Shown here: positions 1 through 12,800 of the stretch, piece after piece
Layout of the letters: each line of letters opens with the position of its first letter
Numbering within the stretch: the first letter of the stretch is position 1
Origin: Nageia nagi
Taxonomy: Eukaryota; Pinophyta
Reading direction: 5' to 3'
Length of the DNA: 64,000 bases
Assembly (NCBI GenBank): GCA_050084985.1
Contig: JBITNC010000002.1
Location: forward strand, 30,070,001 to 30,134,000
The notes under the pieces: generated by a model
What the model saw: the letters and a program-made list of their open reading frames with translations, nothing else
Databases searched by the model: none
What the model was told of the DNA's origin: nothing
Made by a program: the position numbers and the translations under genes

Positions 1-475
1 AAAATATTCTAAGCATGGGACGTCTGCTTCCTTGATCGCATCATTTTGGGGACATGCAAAAGCATGTTTCTCAAAACATGCGACTAGGGGAAAAACATGT
101 TTTTTCTTCAACAACTTGACCAGAATGACTTCTGAATGCAAATGCAACGAAGGGGTGTGAATTTTGCAGCATGTGGGACCTGAAAATGCAACTTTAATGG
201 CCAAAAATGCAAGTCTGAACATCGAAAATGCAGCATGAAGGAGGGTGCACGTTTTAGGGGACGTGCAAAAGCATGTCCCTCAAAACATATGCCTAATGTA
301 AAATGCCAATTTCTTACTAGCTTTCATCATGAAAGTGCAAATTTTGACATGTTTCCTCTAGCTGGACTAAGATGCATGCATTCTCTTAGACAAAATTTCT
401 TCTATGCATTCATGTTTGATTTTACGAGGGTCCTCAAAAATGCAAAATTTTGGTGGGTGTTGTGCAGGCACAACA
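1..475 (-). repeat. LTR-like repeat, minus orientation, 5' terminus at 475, cut by window edge
   Basis: Read on the minus strand from 475 this begins with an inverted-repeat terminus (TTGTGC, two bases, GCACAA), followed by a run close to that of the plus-strand block starting at 8459 (AAAATTTTG..CATTTTTGAGGAC). It contains the recurrent palindrome ACATGC-AAAA-GCATGT near 52-70 and a variant near 259-276. The short reading frame across it is not conserved with anything. I read it as a partial LTR of the family seen again at 8459; its other end lies outside the window. Confidence 0.55.
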
Positions 476-1924
476 AGTTTCTTGTACACAGTATATTTGG
501 ATTCTCTGTTTGACATAAAATTTTTGCTGATTGTTGTTTGGGAGGGGTTATCAGAGACCTGTTAGGCCCTTCACCCAGTTGTTCTCCTTTATCCTTATGA
601 AATAATCCTACAATCTTAACCTACAAGCTGTCTTCCAGTCTGGATTTGACTTTTTTTTGGCCCTAAGTTGGGATTTTGAGGGTTTGCCTCTTCTTGCCTT
701 TCCATTGGCAGGTATAGTTCTCACTGTCCTGTTTCTTACAATTCGTGTTTCCCCTGAACAGTAAGATTTCTTGAATCATCAAAAAGAGTAGTTATCTTGT
801 CTAATTCGTTTTCCAATTCCTTGTCTTGCTTTTTGTTAAATTCATTTAGTACCACAGGCTGACATTTTAACTTGTTTGATTAATGTTGAAAGATGCATGG
901 GATAGTGCTAGACTCTTCCGCTCGCTGGATGCAAAAAGCGAGCTTTTTGACTCTATATTCCAAGCATCTTAACTTATGAGAAGATTTTTTATTTAACCTG
1001 ACCAACAATCATAATTTCTCACATTTGAATTGTGGAACTGATAAGAACGAATTGCTGCTGGTGGAATTTGTCAGGCATACAATTTGAAGTTTTTTTCAAC
1101 AACTTGAAATTCACCAATTAAGGATAAATTATAAGTTAAATTCATTCACTCCCAAAATCTACAAGCAGCAAGGTCTGTTACTAATATGTATGACTCTGAA
1201 AGATTTATAAAGAGATAAACACAACAGAATTACACAAAGAAATAGAGAACAACACAACTTTTTCTACTGAATTTGTAAATGGACAACAAAATCATGAGCA
1301 TTCGTGGACTTTGTCGTACATGAACAAGCTGCTGCAATTGCGAAACAACACTACTGGAATGTTATACATGATCATTGGGTGAAAATCCTTAAATAATGAA
1401 TATCCATTAAAACCTTCATACTCGCACTATAAAGTATACATTGCTTGTTTTGAAATCCTATCAAATACACTTATATAACATTTACATGACTTGTTGACAA
1501 TTCAAGTATCTCAATCATTCATGCTCAACTAGTAACTGTTCTACTGTGTTCTAGATTCCGATCTAAGTTCGTTTTTCTTTTCCTTGAGCCTTTTTAGAAC
1601 TCTTAATAGCAAGGTTACATGGGATGTGCTTCTCCCCTTTCTTGGGCTGTTTCACATCCCCAACGGGGAAGTAGCTGAGGGGATGTTTCCCCAGCTATTC
1701 CTCTTTGGAGGACCCATTGGGAAGCGGCCAAGGTTTGGCTAGCTCAGTCAAAAAACGTCCTAGGAGCGTTTCTATTGTCTTTAGGGCGCTTCCAAAGCAG
1801 CCAGGAGCCCCAGACGTTCTGCTGTCATGATTGCATTCAGATTGTTTGTTGATCTCTCACACTCTTTTCCTACATAAGAATACCCATCACCTCTACACTG
1901 CCCACTCCATCCACCATTGCTGCA
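476..1924. other. No gene seen; probably intron or 5' flank of the WDR92-like gene
   Basis: I find no conserved coding sequence here. Around 555-575 there is a run (GTTAGGCCCTTCACCCA) echoed near 31060, so part of the stretch is old repeat. The missing upstream exons of the WDR92-like gene were looked for and not found, so this is either intron of that gene or unrelated repeat debris. Confidence 0.4.
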
Positions 1925-2170
1925 CTTTGTAAAGAGGGCCGGTCTCAATGAGGCTGTGTATGTGTTCCCTAATATTCATGACATCGTGGACTCCTCTGCA
2001 TATGTCTATCTTTTAGAGTCCTGCATTTAGAAGAAAGCCTTACACCAGAGCAGGCGTATCCACTTCTATACTTAACCACAATTTGCTGAGATTCACGGAA
2101 GACGAATTTGTGCACAACACCCTTCTTCAAATGGATGGCAGCCTCATCGATTGCCCATGGAGTTTTTGAC
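1925..2170 (+). pseudogene. Decayed pentatricopeptide-repeat (PPR) gene fragment
   Basis: Plus-strand translation gives pieces typical of the N-terminal half of plant PLS-class PPR proteins: a run like 'RLNEAVYVF', then 'YVYLLESCI*KKALHQSRRIHF', then after a frame change 'EDEFVHNTLLQMDGSLID'. Family members usually read like 'LLQSCI..KAL..GRRIH' and 'FVHNTLL.MYGKCGSL.DA'. An internal stop, a frameshift and loss of the Tyr-Gly-Lys-Cys segment mark it as a dead fragment of about 80 codons. Intact PPR proteins act in organellar RNA processing; nothing here should be functional. Recognition is by motif only and rests on a short stretch. Confidence 0.55.
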
Positions 2171-2174
2171 GGAA

Positions 2175-2430
2175 TTTGTTTTAATGTTTTAATTTACTTT
2201 TAATGTTTTAAATTTTTAATATATTCAATAATTAATTTAAATTTTAATCTTTTTATAAGAATTTTTATTATATTTAAATTTTTACTTTTAATGTTTAATA
2301 TATCTTGTATTTAATTTTAATCGTTTTATATTATTATAATAAAATATTAATACATTTAATAATTTAATTTTAATTTTTTTATAATTTTTTTAATATATTT
2401 AATTTTAATATTTTTAACCTTCCCCTTGAC
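2175..2430. repeat. AT-rich degenerate tandem repeat
   Basis: About 250 bp composed almost wholly of A and T, with recurring TTTAATTTT and TAATATATTTAATAAT words at irregular spacing. It is a decayed AT minisatellite and holds no coding signal. Confidence 0.7.
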
Positions 2431-3103
2431 CTCCCTTAAAATGGGTTTTCCTTAGCTCCATCCCTGAAGCTCCTCCCCCATCTCCTGGCATCCCAAGACT
2501 TTGTGTAATCTTGGAGTTTTCCTATTTAAAAAAAAAAAAATATCAGAAGGTTTTCCTTTTCTAATTTATGAAATAATCTGTCTAATAAATATGCAACTGT
2601 ATTATTGCTTTAATAGTTATGTACGATATCTTAATTGAGCTTCAATATAACACAAATGAAAGGCAGAAAGAATACGTGTTATATACTATTTGGTTTTCTA
2701 TGATATATTTTAAAGCGAATTGTTATATAGGCAAGTCGTAACATGTTAGTATCCAAAGTCTTTTTGCATGTTTTTATGTTTTCCTATTTATGCATTCAAT
2801 ATATCTAAGATCCATAGTCAGATGTTTCAAACACCATTAAAGGACTAAGTCTTCGTATTTAATCAGATCTTTTGATGTTTACTTATAATATTTCAGAGTT
2901 GCCAATGTTCAACATCTTTATTGGTATTGATTTTCTGAGAGTGAACAGTGTGTTGCATATTCATCGTATTCTATATTTATGATGTTTTGTCTTCCTTCTA
3001 TCATCATCATATTGGTCCATTTAAAGATAGATAGTAGTGTGACTGTAAAATTCTTGGTAAGCTGTCTTGTAGCATTCACTGATATCTGTGTCAAGATTTG
3101 CAG

Positions 3104-3821
3104 GTAACTCATACAATGATGAAGAACGCTGTATTCTGGCTGGTAAGCTTGCCTTTCTGTTTTTGTATTTATTTTCAAGCTTTCCTGGATGTCTTGGATT
3201 AAATCGACTACTTCCTCAATCAGATGGTGTGAGAAAATAACTTGAAGTGGTAAATATTGGAAGGCCTACATAATTCTGTGTTTCTATGCAGGCTATGATA
3301 ATGGAGATATAAAAATGTTTGACTTAAGGATTGGGAAGGTCCGATGGGAAATGACTGTTAAGAATGGGGTAACTGTTATTATCTTAATTTAACCTGTAAT
3401 ACTTTTATTTGTGTTTGTGAAAGGTTAGCAACGATGAAATATGCTTTTGTTCTACAACTTTCTGAAAATGGACCTGTTCTTTGTTTTAGCGTGATTGGAG
3501 AACGAGCTTACTGAATTGTTTCAGAACGAATATGGTCTTGTTAGGCAATTGATTTGTTAATCAAACTGTTATTGTTCTTTGTTTTGAAGGTATGTGGTAT
3601 ACAGTTTGACCGTAAAGATATTGAGATGAACAAGTGTGTGGCAACTACATTGGAGTCACAGTTTCATGTATGTACAATGTGCTTGTTGAAAGTTTAATGC
3701 CTCTTGTATTTCCTTCGTACTTGTAAGGTAAATTTTTACAAATGGCATTATTCTTTATATGCAGGTTTTTGATCTTCGCATTCAACATCCAGAGAAGGGC
3801 TTCTCTTGTCTGACAGAGAAG
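3104..3821 (+). CDS. WDR92: WDR92-like exons a-d
   Basis: Four short exons lie within 720 bp: 3104-3142 (39 nt, starts at codon position 2 and ends after one base of a Gly codon), 3292-3368 (77 nt), 3590-3667 (78 nt) and 3765-3821 (57 nt). Acceptors are tttgCAG, atgCAG, tgaAG and atgCAG; donors are GTAAGC, GTAACT, GTATGT and GTAAAT. They encode the GYDNGD and DLR strands of one WD repeat, the [10 protein letters not shown] turn, and FHVFDLR..HPEKGF of the next. Compact exons with introns of 97-221 bp are in the normal plant range, in sharp contrast to the introns that follow. Confidence 0.9.
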
Positions 3822-6800
3822 GTAAATTTACATTGTTCCAGTTGTAAATTTGCAATCTGTGTTATGAGGTGAATGTGTTGTATTTAAATGTTCTCATCAA
3901 TCACACTAATTATTGTTAAGAGCATTCTATCCAATTCTTTCCTTGACAGACCACTAAGAACATGTTGTCTTAGTTTTTCTTTTTCGATTTTACAAGACAT
4001 TGACTTATTGTGGAAAAGAAGCATGATAGGAATAACATACCGATGACAAGAGCATAAACATAAGTACTATTTTTAATCTTGTGTGCAATATTTAATTAAC
4101 TAACAGACCCATACAAGTATATAGTCATTCTTATAGTTCTAGTTAATATGCTTGAAGTTAATGCTATATTATATATATATATATATATATATTAATTTCA
4201 TTGAGAATCATTTTCCTTTGCAAAATGATTATCTCAGTTGTACACTAAGGTTGCATGGAAGATTTTAGGACACAAGTAAAGAAAGAAAGAAAAGAATATT
4301 AATGTCATTGGGTGACCAAAAGCGGTCAATGGGATTAAAAAGTACAATCATGCATGGTGGAGCCAGCAAAGACCCTACTAGGCCACATCTAAAGAAAGCA
4401 TATAAGTTATATATAAGCCAAAATATCGTACAAAGGTCCAAACCCTAAGAGAGGGAGGAACAAAATCATAATTAGCAAGAGGAAAACTATCCTGGACCTT
4501 TTAGAGGAGAGGAGAAGGAGTGTGCGTGGGGATTGATGTGATCTCATCCAACGGTGTGCAAGGGTGATCCGTGTGCTCTCATACCCGCATCCAAGATTGA
4601 GGTGCCTTGAGATGGGAGTGATCACATCCAATGGCTAGGAATGCCATCGTTGGGTTATGGGAGTCTCCCATGCTCCTAGGTATCACCAACTATGGTCTAA
4701 GAGCCACCAAGGGAGACATGGGTGTCTGTGGATGCCCAACATCCATGTGTGGAGTCTTCCAATGCCACGTAGTGGGTGAAAACACCTTAGTTCATGCTCT
4801 ACCTCAAAAGGGGAACAATTATTACAAGAGAGGCCCATTAAATGTCAATATTACAATCATCAAGGTTAAATATGTGCAACGTTCCATAAATGGTGACTAA
4901 TATTGCATTTATAATTAATTGTTGCCTTGGTATCAGGAATACATCATTATTGACATTAAAATATTAAATAATCCTATTTGTACTAAAAAGGCCCAATGTC
5001 CCATAATTGGAGTAATTACAATTAAAGCCATAATGCTAATAAAGTACTCCTAATTAAATATAAATCACTCCTAGATTGTAATAATTGCACATCTTTAGAG
5101 AAAGGATGTGAACCTTCCAGTGGTCAATTGGAAAGAGAATTTTGGATTCCAGTGCATGTGCGTGATATTAGAAAATTGGTTGGACAGACGAACTTCAAGA
5201 TTCCATAACTCTTTCGTTTCTTGATGAAACCTAGTTGTGTAATCTGTCAAAACGATTGGCACAAGGTCCTCTTTCCATTCCAAGTTACGAAACATTAATT
5301 TCTAGCTTGTAGAAGACGAGACCCTTTTAATACCAAAAATGAATAGAACCTTACAAGTTGGGGACATTACATATACCTCCTAATAGACAAATGACTCTTC
5401 CTAAGCTAGACGATGGGCAATTAAGGAATAATATATTTCCTTAATACAAAACATGGCCCACTTTAATTATAAAATAACAAAGACTCCTAATCTAAATAAA
5501 ATTCACTCCTAATACCCCTCATAGGGTCAGACCATTAATTTTAAGTGTCACAAACGACACTAAATACAATATTAATAATGCGGGTCCCGCACGTGCGATA
5601 GTAGAAACTGTCGTCGGGAGTGAATCTTCAAAATTTCATATCTCCTTCGTTTCTTAGCGGAACCATGTCGTGTGATCTATCAAAACGATTGACACAAGAT
5701 TCTCAATCCATTTCAAAAGACAAATCGGCGATCCATGGATTGTGACAAAAGTTATGCCTTGAACAAGGTTTCTCGAAATTGGGGACATTACATAATTACT
5801 TATACCTATATAGGTGTAACCAACATAGGTCAGATAAGGAGTCATAACACAATGGTAGCTGGCACAGATTCAATGTTGCATTCTAAATAAACAAACTATC
5901 AAATTAGAAAAGATTTCATAAGCGTGCATAAGCACAACATAGACCTTTGATTCAAAGAGCAAGCATTTAGTTTCTTATCCATTATGCATATGAACCTATA
6001 AAATAACAAAGATGTACTTATGTGGGTTAAAGCAACAATCAGATTCTGATTCAAGGTGCAAGTGTTTGAATATTTGTTTTTGCTGAATAATCATCACTAG
6101 GTGGATAAAATTCATTGTCTGCTGGTTAAATAATCCACGATCTCACATTTTCTATTAACGCAAGGATATACCTGAAATTGTAATGCCTTTGTATCTGTAT
6201 GGATCATAATTGTTACGAGTTTTCATTTGTCCTGTCTATATTGCATAATTAAGTTACTCAAGTCTCATCATTCTTTTTGTGTTGTCTCTGTTTCATCTCT
6301 GAATAAGATCTGCACTCCAATTTCATTGGCATATCAACCTTATATTTTTTTAATCCGTTGTACATTTGGAAGATAGATATTATGGTGTCTGACAGCTGCT
6401 TGCTGATGTAGATGTCTATTGGAACAACAGTGTGGGGAGTGAAGCATCTTCCGCAGAATCCAGAGGTTTTTATGGTTCTTGGAGGCGATGGAACCCTATC
6501 TCTGTATAAATATTCTCACCCTAGTCAACGCTCCTCAAAAACTTTGGGTGGAAAACCTAATGGGGTATTCTTTCTCTCTCTATTTCTCTAGGTTGTGTTG
6601 ATGCATGTTAACACAAACAGAGGTGCATGAAGAAATGTGGAATTTGTCTCCAATATAATACAAGGCTTAGAATCTTGTAGTGTCATGTCTTCCGCTAAAT
6701 TGGATGTGTTAGATAAAGGTCTAAACTGTAAGGGTCCCATCTGGTATTCTGTTAACCTGAATGAAGTAATTTGTTGATACAGTATCTTTCCATTTATACC

Positions 6801-9800
6801 TGAGGTGCACCAGACCAGATGGTTTCCTATGGAAATATGTATGATATTTACATACCAATGGGGTAATACTGTAAATAAAATGTAAGAGATATGATTGGTA
6901 CGCCCTTGAATGGTGTGTGCATTTCAACTCACCAAAACACATGCACAAGCACAAAGGGTCTGTATACCTAGTGGTACGTCCCATCATGGTGCCCCTGCAA
7001 AAATAATGGTTAATTAATTACACACATAACATGCCCTCCATAATTGGAAAAGTTTCATCCTTAAAGCTCGAGTAGAATATAACCAATACAGTCTTGATAA
7101 ATATGTGCTGTATTTATATAGCGAGTGTGGTATAATCCAACCAAGGTAAAGTTTGAGTGGCAAGGAATGATTTTGTAATTGAATGAAAAACGCTTTGAGT
7201 GCAAAGATGATGTTCGTGGATCCATGAATATTGTCGATTGTCATCATACTTACGAATATTCAACTATTGATATCGACGATGATGGTAATAATATGCACGT
7301 CATCAAGGTCTCATATCAAACGCATGTGAGATTAATTGAGAATGATCACCATTTTTTTTCATCTCATTGCAATCACTATTGACATGTTTATTTTTTATAT
7401 TATTAGGCACATATTGAGTTCATATATCTGATGTAGTTTGAATGTCTGCATCATTGACGGATGTAAAATTTTCTGAAAAGTAGATATTTAAAACACATTG
7501 GTCTCTTTGGACTTTATGGTTTTTTCTAGTAACATTAATTTTAACATTCTTTGGACTGTCAATTGTTGTTGTTTGTTGTGACTTAAGACACTGAATTTAT
7601 TGAGGAGAATCGTCTTGTTTAACAAGAGATTTCTCAATATATTGCAGGTCACTCACCTATTATCACATTTAATCATCTTGTTTAACAAGAGATTTCTTAA
7701 TTTGATCTTGATCTTGATCTTGTTTAACAAGAGATTTCTTAATTTGATCTTGATCTTGATCTTGTTTAACAAGAGATTTCTTAATTTGATCTTGTTTGAC
7801 AAGAGTTTTCTTCATCTTGTTTAACAAGAGATTTCTTCATCTTGTTTAACAAGAAATTTCTTAATTTGATCTTTTAGGTCACGTACCTATTATCACATTT
7901 ACTTAACAGAGCTTGTAAAAATTCAATGGTGTGTTACTCAGACAAATGATTTGCACACCATTTATTGATAAATAGTACATCTAGTTTGTCATATGTTAAT
8001 TTTCTTTAACTCAATGTTGAGGTTATTCCAGAATAATTTGGAATTAGCTTGAAGACTACCAGGGAAACATGAAAGATGTATGCTTGTAAATTTTCAATGA
8101 TGTTTTACTGCAACAAATATTTTATACACCATTTATTGATAAATAGTCCCATAATTTGCCCTATGTTTATTTGCTTTTAACACATTCCATGATAATTTGG
8201 AATTACCTTGAAGGCAACCTGGGAACTATGATGGATGTGGTGCATGACTTGTGAATCATCCCCACCAATGTTTTGCATCTTCTTTCCCAAAAAAAGATTT
8301 TTATCTTTGATGCATAAAATTAAGCTTTGAGCTAATATCAAACTTTTCTTGTTTACTTAATTTTTATTGACCATTCTACTTTTAATAGAACTGAAAAACT
8401 CTTTGATAGTAGTTGTCCCCTTAAATAGCTTCTATTTGTGGGGTGTGTGTCTATAATATGTTATGCGTGCACAACACCCCCAAAATTTTGGCATTTTTGA
8501 GGACGCTCATTGTATTGAAATTTAAAGGCATTAAAGATTTTTTCTAAGTAAATGCATGCATTGTAGACCAAACAAGGATAGATGTGGTGAATTTGCATCT
8601 TCATGTTAAAACAAGTTAAAATTTTGCCATTTTGTCCATGGTGCATGTTTTAGGGGACATGCTTTTGCATGTACCATAAAAGGTGTGCCTCCCCTTCATA
8701 TTGCATTGTTTTGGGTCAAATCTTGCATTTTCGTTTAAATTGCATCTTTCATGTGCACTTCATACTTGGTCATTCTATGAAATTGCATCCCATTATCGGG
8801 GGTCATCTTGGTCATTTTGAAGAAAATTAGCATGTTTTATGCCTGAGCGCATGGTTTGAGGGACATGCTTTTGTATGTACCAAAATCGGTGCACTTTGGC
8901 GAATGAGGTACTTTGATTAGCAAATTTTGGAGGAAATTTGTCAAAACAGCCTGAGCGCATGGTTTGATGGACATGCTTTTGCATGTACCAAAATCGGTGT
9001 GCCCTCTTTCAGGTACGAAAATTTGGCTAAGTGTGGAATTCTGGACGTTCAACGTGAGGGAGACAGGTGTGTTCACATGCATTGGGCCTTCACTCACACC
9101 AATTGCTACATGACACCTATCCACTTGAGCAAGTTTATAAAAGGAAGGTCAACTTTGGGATTTAGTTTGTTTGGTTGATTTTAGAGCATTGTGCTATGCT
9201 AAGTCTAGAGAAGCACATCCCCTAAAGGATGCGCTCTGCTTTGGATGGTAATTTTCAAGGTCATTTTCATTAAATATTAATTCGTTGCATTGGAGAATGT
9301 GCCGTGAGATTGTGCGCATGATTTTTAAAGTGTGCTTAGGCACCCACCTATTGTGCCCGCACAACACACCCCAAAATACAAGATTTTGGGGACCTTATTT
9401 TTGCAAAGGCAATGCGGTGCATTGCCTTGAGATTGGCTTTTGACGAGTTCATTCTGAAGACTGCAAACATGATATCAGGGAGCGATTCAAGGAGATCATG
9501 CGACGAAGACCCTGAAGAGTATCATAGTATCCAATCACCGATTTTGGAGCCAAGGAGCTAGGATCTAAGAGAGAGTATCAGAGAATGAATTTTTGGGTCT
9601 AGAGTGAAGCCAATGGAGATGGGGTCATTTTTCATAGTATGTGCTCAAAAATGGCTAGTATGGCGGAAAATGCGTAGTTTGAGCCAGAAATGATCGGAAA
9701 TGCAAAATTTGAGCCGAAAGTGATGGAATATGCAAATTTGGTCAAGTTTGAGCTCAGAAATGGTGGACATGGGTCCAGAATGCAAAAGGTATGCCCTAGG

Positions 9801-12800
9801 GCATAGTTTGAGGGTTTTAGTGATATCAGAGCCCAGGTTTGGACACATAGCTCCTAGGAATGGCAAAATATGAAAATTGTTCAAGAGATAAATGCAAATG
9901 GTGTCGAAAATCAAGTCCAAGAGCATCATTGGAGAGATAAGGTTAATTCCAACACAATTAGGACTTGAAATTTTTGATTTTGACCAAGTTTTGAGCCTTC
10001 CAAGCCTAGGTGCATTTTTTCAAGCCAATAGAAATCCAATGGGGCGAATTTTGGCGCTTAGCTACCAAGGAGAAAATGTCATTTGTCTCGAAAAACAAGG
10101 GAGATGGTTTGTTTGCATGTAAAATCCTGTTCTAAGGCACTTTAGGTGTACAAATTTTGATTTTTACCAAGGGAAGTGCCCTAAAATCTTAGGCACATGT
10201 TTTCAAGCCTATGGAAATTCATACACATGCATTTTGGCACCTAAATTGAAGGAAAAAAAATGCATTTTCACTAAAAGACAAAACCAAAGGCATAAATTGA
10301 TGGAAATGGTGATTTCAAGCATCTTTAGGTCTCCAAATTTTCGAATTTGAGCAGGCTTTGAGGCCCAAAAGGCTAGGTGCATGTTTTCAGCTGTATGGAA
10401 TTCCAATGGAGTGAATTTTGGCACCTAGCATGAGAGGAAACGATAAATTTTTGATAAAAGTCAAGTTTGAAGGCTTGGGTACAAGGAAAAAGGCATTTCA
10501 AGAAGGTTTAGGTCTACATTTTTATGATTTTGACGAAGTTTGAGCCTGTGAGGTCTCCCTTGTACATCTAGTGGGACCAGTCTGGTCATCTTGTACTATA
10601 CTTATTTTATGTACTTGCATTATGTAACTTAGGATAGGAGATTTAATGGGTCTAGTGGACACCACTATGAGCCCCAAGTGGGACGTCTCCCTCCTAAGTA
10701 ATAGATTAAGCATGTGTTGCATTGGAGATCCTAGATTGTGAGAATCCCAAGGTGTGTTTATGCATTAGAGTGATGGGTGGCCACCAGCATGCTAGCGCCA
10801 CACTAGGGAGGGCCCCATATCCCCATGTTGGCTCATGAGGACTTTAGGACCCCCACGTTGGCACTTTAAGTGCTAAGGACCCCATGTTGGCATTTTATGT
10901 GATCATGACCCCCACGTTGGCATTATGAGTGATCATAACCCCCACGTTGGCACTTTAAGTGATTGGACCCCCCAAATACCCAATGTTGGATTAGATGGGC
11001 CTGGGATGACTCCTAGGTGAGTTTCGGACACCAGTAATGTATAAATAGACATTGGAGCTTCAGTATTGGACAACCATTATTACACTTAGTACTCTACTTC
11101 GTCCGATGGACAAGACCTTAGTGGAATGCTAAGCGTATTCCTTAGGTGGAGCACCTAAGAGGGTAGTCAAGTGTTGGGATCCTGATTATATACGGCATTG
11201 GTGGAGCATCCCGAGGGTTTACTTCTACCGTTTGATTGGTTAGCCAGGTTTTGAAGAGGGCTCCTTCAGTGGAGAGGATTCGGGATTTGAGGGAGTGAAT
11301 CTATCTCGTGGTTCTACATCTGTTCAGTGTTTGAGATATCAGAGTATTGTGCCTTAGTTGACTCCCTTGAGGCCAACGATTGCCCATTGGCTTGGTATTG
11401 TATTGCATCCTTTGTATATCATTTATATACAGCTAGGGGGCTTCAGATCTCATTATTGTATTTGTACATTCCATACTTGTGCATGCGTTGGGTTGTTTAT
11501 GTTGATTGTACATGCATGAGCCAAACTTTGGCATTTTGATGTGCTATTCATTGTTGTATGCTTGCAAATGCTAGACTTTGGCATGTGGATGTATTAATCA
11601 TTGAATCTTGCGTGTTATACTTAGTCATTGGCATTTTGGGTACCTAAATGTGTAATCTTAATACCCTAACCCTAATGTTGCATGCTTGAGAGTTTGAATG
11701 TGTGAGTTGGATGCCCTAGACTTGACGTTGGGGCTTGATCATCCTATATTGCTAGTTTTTGGTTGAGTTTTAATTTTGGATCATCACAAGTGGTATTAGA
11801 GTCTAGATCTGGCCAGCTTGTGCATGAGACCCAGAATCCCCCGCTACTATACCAGATCTAGCAAAAGATGGATGGCATCTGCTAGGAAGAGCAATAGATC
11901 AGAGGAGACAACAAAGATAGCCTTCTAGGGTGAGGAGAGATGGCCATGGATGAATGAACCGCCGAAAGAGAGGGTTTCTAGAGATGAGGGAGAGGCACAG
12001 GGGGCGCGAGATGATAGGCAGAGGTCTTCCAGGAGGAGGAGCTCCACTTCGGTTCGGGGATCTACTCCTGAATGAAAGTTTGATGAGATCATTTTGGCCA
12101 TTCACAATATGACTAGAGTGATGAATTATATGGAACAGAAGATGACCAAACATTGGGGAGATCTTGATGAGCCAGAGAGGCGTCGTACACCCCCACGGTA
12201 GGCCAGGGAAGATCGGGAAGCACCGTGCCATGTTCGGGAAGAGAGGGAGCACCCACGTCTCGTTAGGGATGACCAAGAGACCCCACAAATGGCCAGGGAG
12301 GATAGGGAGCACCCACGTTGGGCCAGGGATGAGGAGGAGCAACGTTGAGCTATGGGGATGTTGTATATCCCATGTTGGAGTTGAAGGAGCTGGAGCCACC
12401 CATGTTGAGCCTAGATGTTGCTATGTGCCACACATTGGAACTGGAGGAGTTGGAGCACTTCGCATGGAGCATTGGAAGGTTTGGACATCCCACATTTGGC
12501 CTTGGGATGATGGAGCACCTCATGTGGAGCATTGGAAAGCTTGTGTCCCCCACGTTGAGCTTGGGTGGAGTTTGACATGACGATTGGAGCTTGGAAAAGC
12601 TTTACCACTTCATTTTGCATCTGGGAGGAGGATGTTGGATGGTGATGAGCCAAGGAGTGGTTTGGTGTCTCATGTTGGGAAGTAGGAAGGATTCGTGCAC
12701 ATTGATTTCAGCTCGAGGAGTTGGGGATCCCATGTGGAGGAGGATGAGAGATTGGATTGTCATAAGGAGCTTGAGCTCCACCTATTTACACTCACTCTTG

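Larger units (their letters stand above)
3822..6411 (+). other. WDR92-like intron of 2.6 kb carrying repeats
   Basis: This intron separates the 'LTEK' exon from the '[11 protein letters not shown]' exon. It contains an (AT)n tract, a truncated LINE 3' end and two LTR pieces in minus orientation, listed separately. From 5800 to 6411 I see only AT-rich non-coding DNA. Its acceptor (tgatgtAG) lacks a clear pyrimidine tract. Confidence 0.75.

Noticed and set aside
4631-4900. 89-codon plus-strand open frame
   Set aside because: It lies in an LTR piece also found at 43561-44239, where the frame is not kept.
7600-7824. Open frame with Leu-Phe-Asn-Lys-Arg-Phe-Leu repeats
   Set aside because: Produced by the minisatellite. 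Unit spacing is not uniformly a multiple of three and there is no coding context.
11661-11680. Telomere-like CCCTAACCCTAA
   Set aside because: Only two units. Similar two-unit runs occur in the LTRs at 49675 and 58205 and near 30613, with no array.
11899-12399. 166-codon minus-strand, Pro/Leu-rich open frame in the non-autonomous element
   Set aside because: It is the complement of tandem charged repeats on the plus strand; its length follows from the repeat period.
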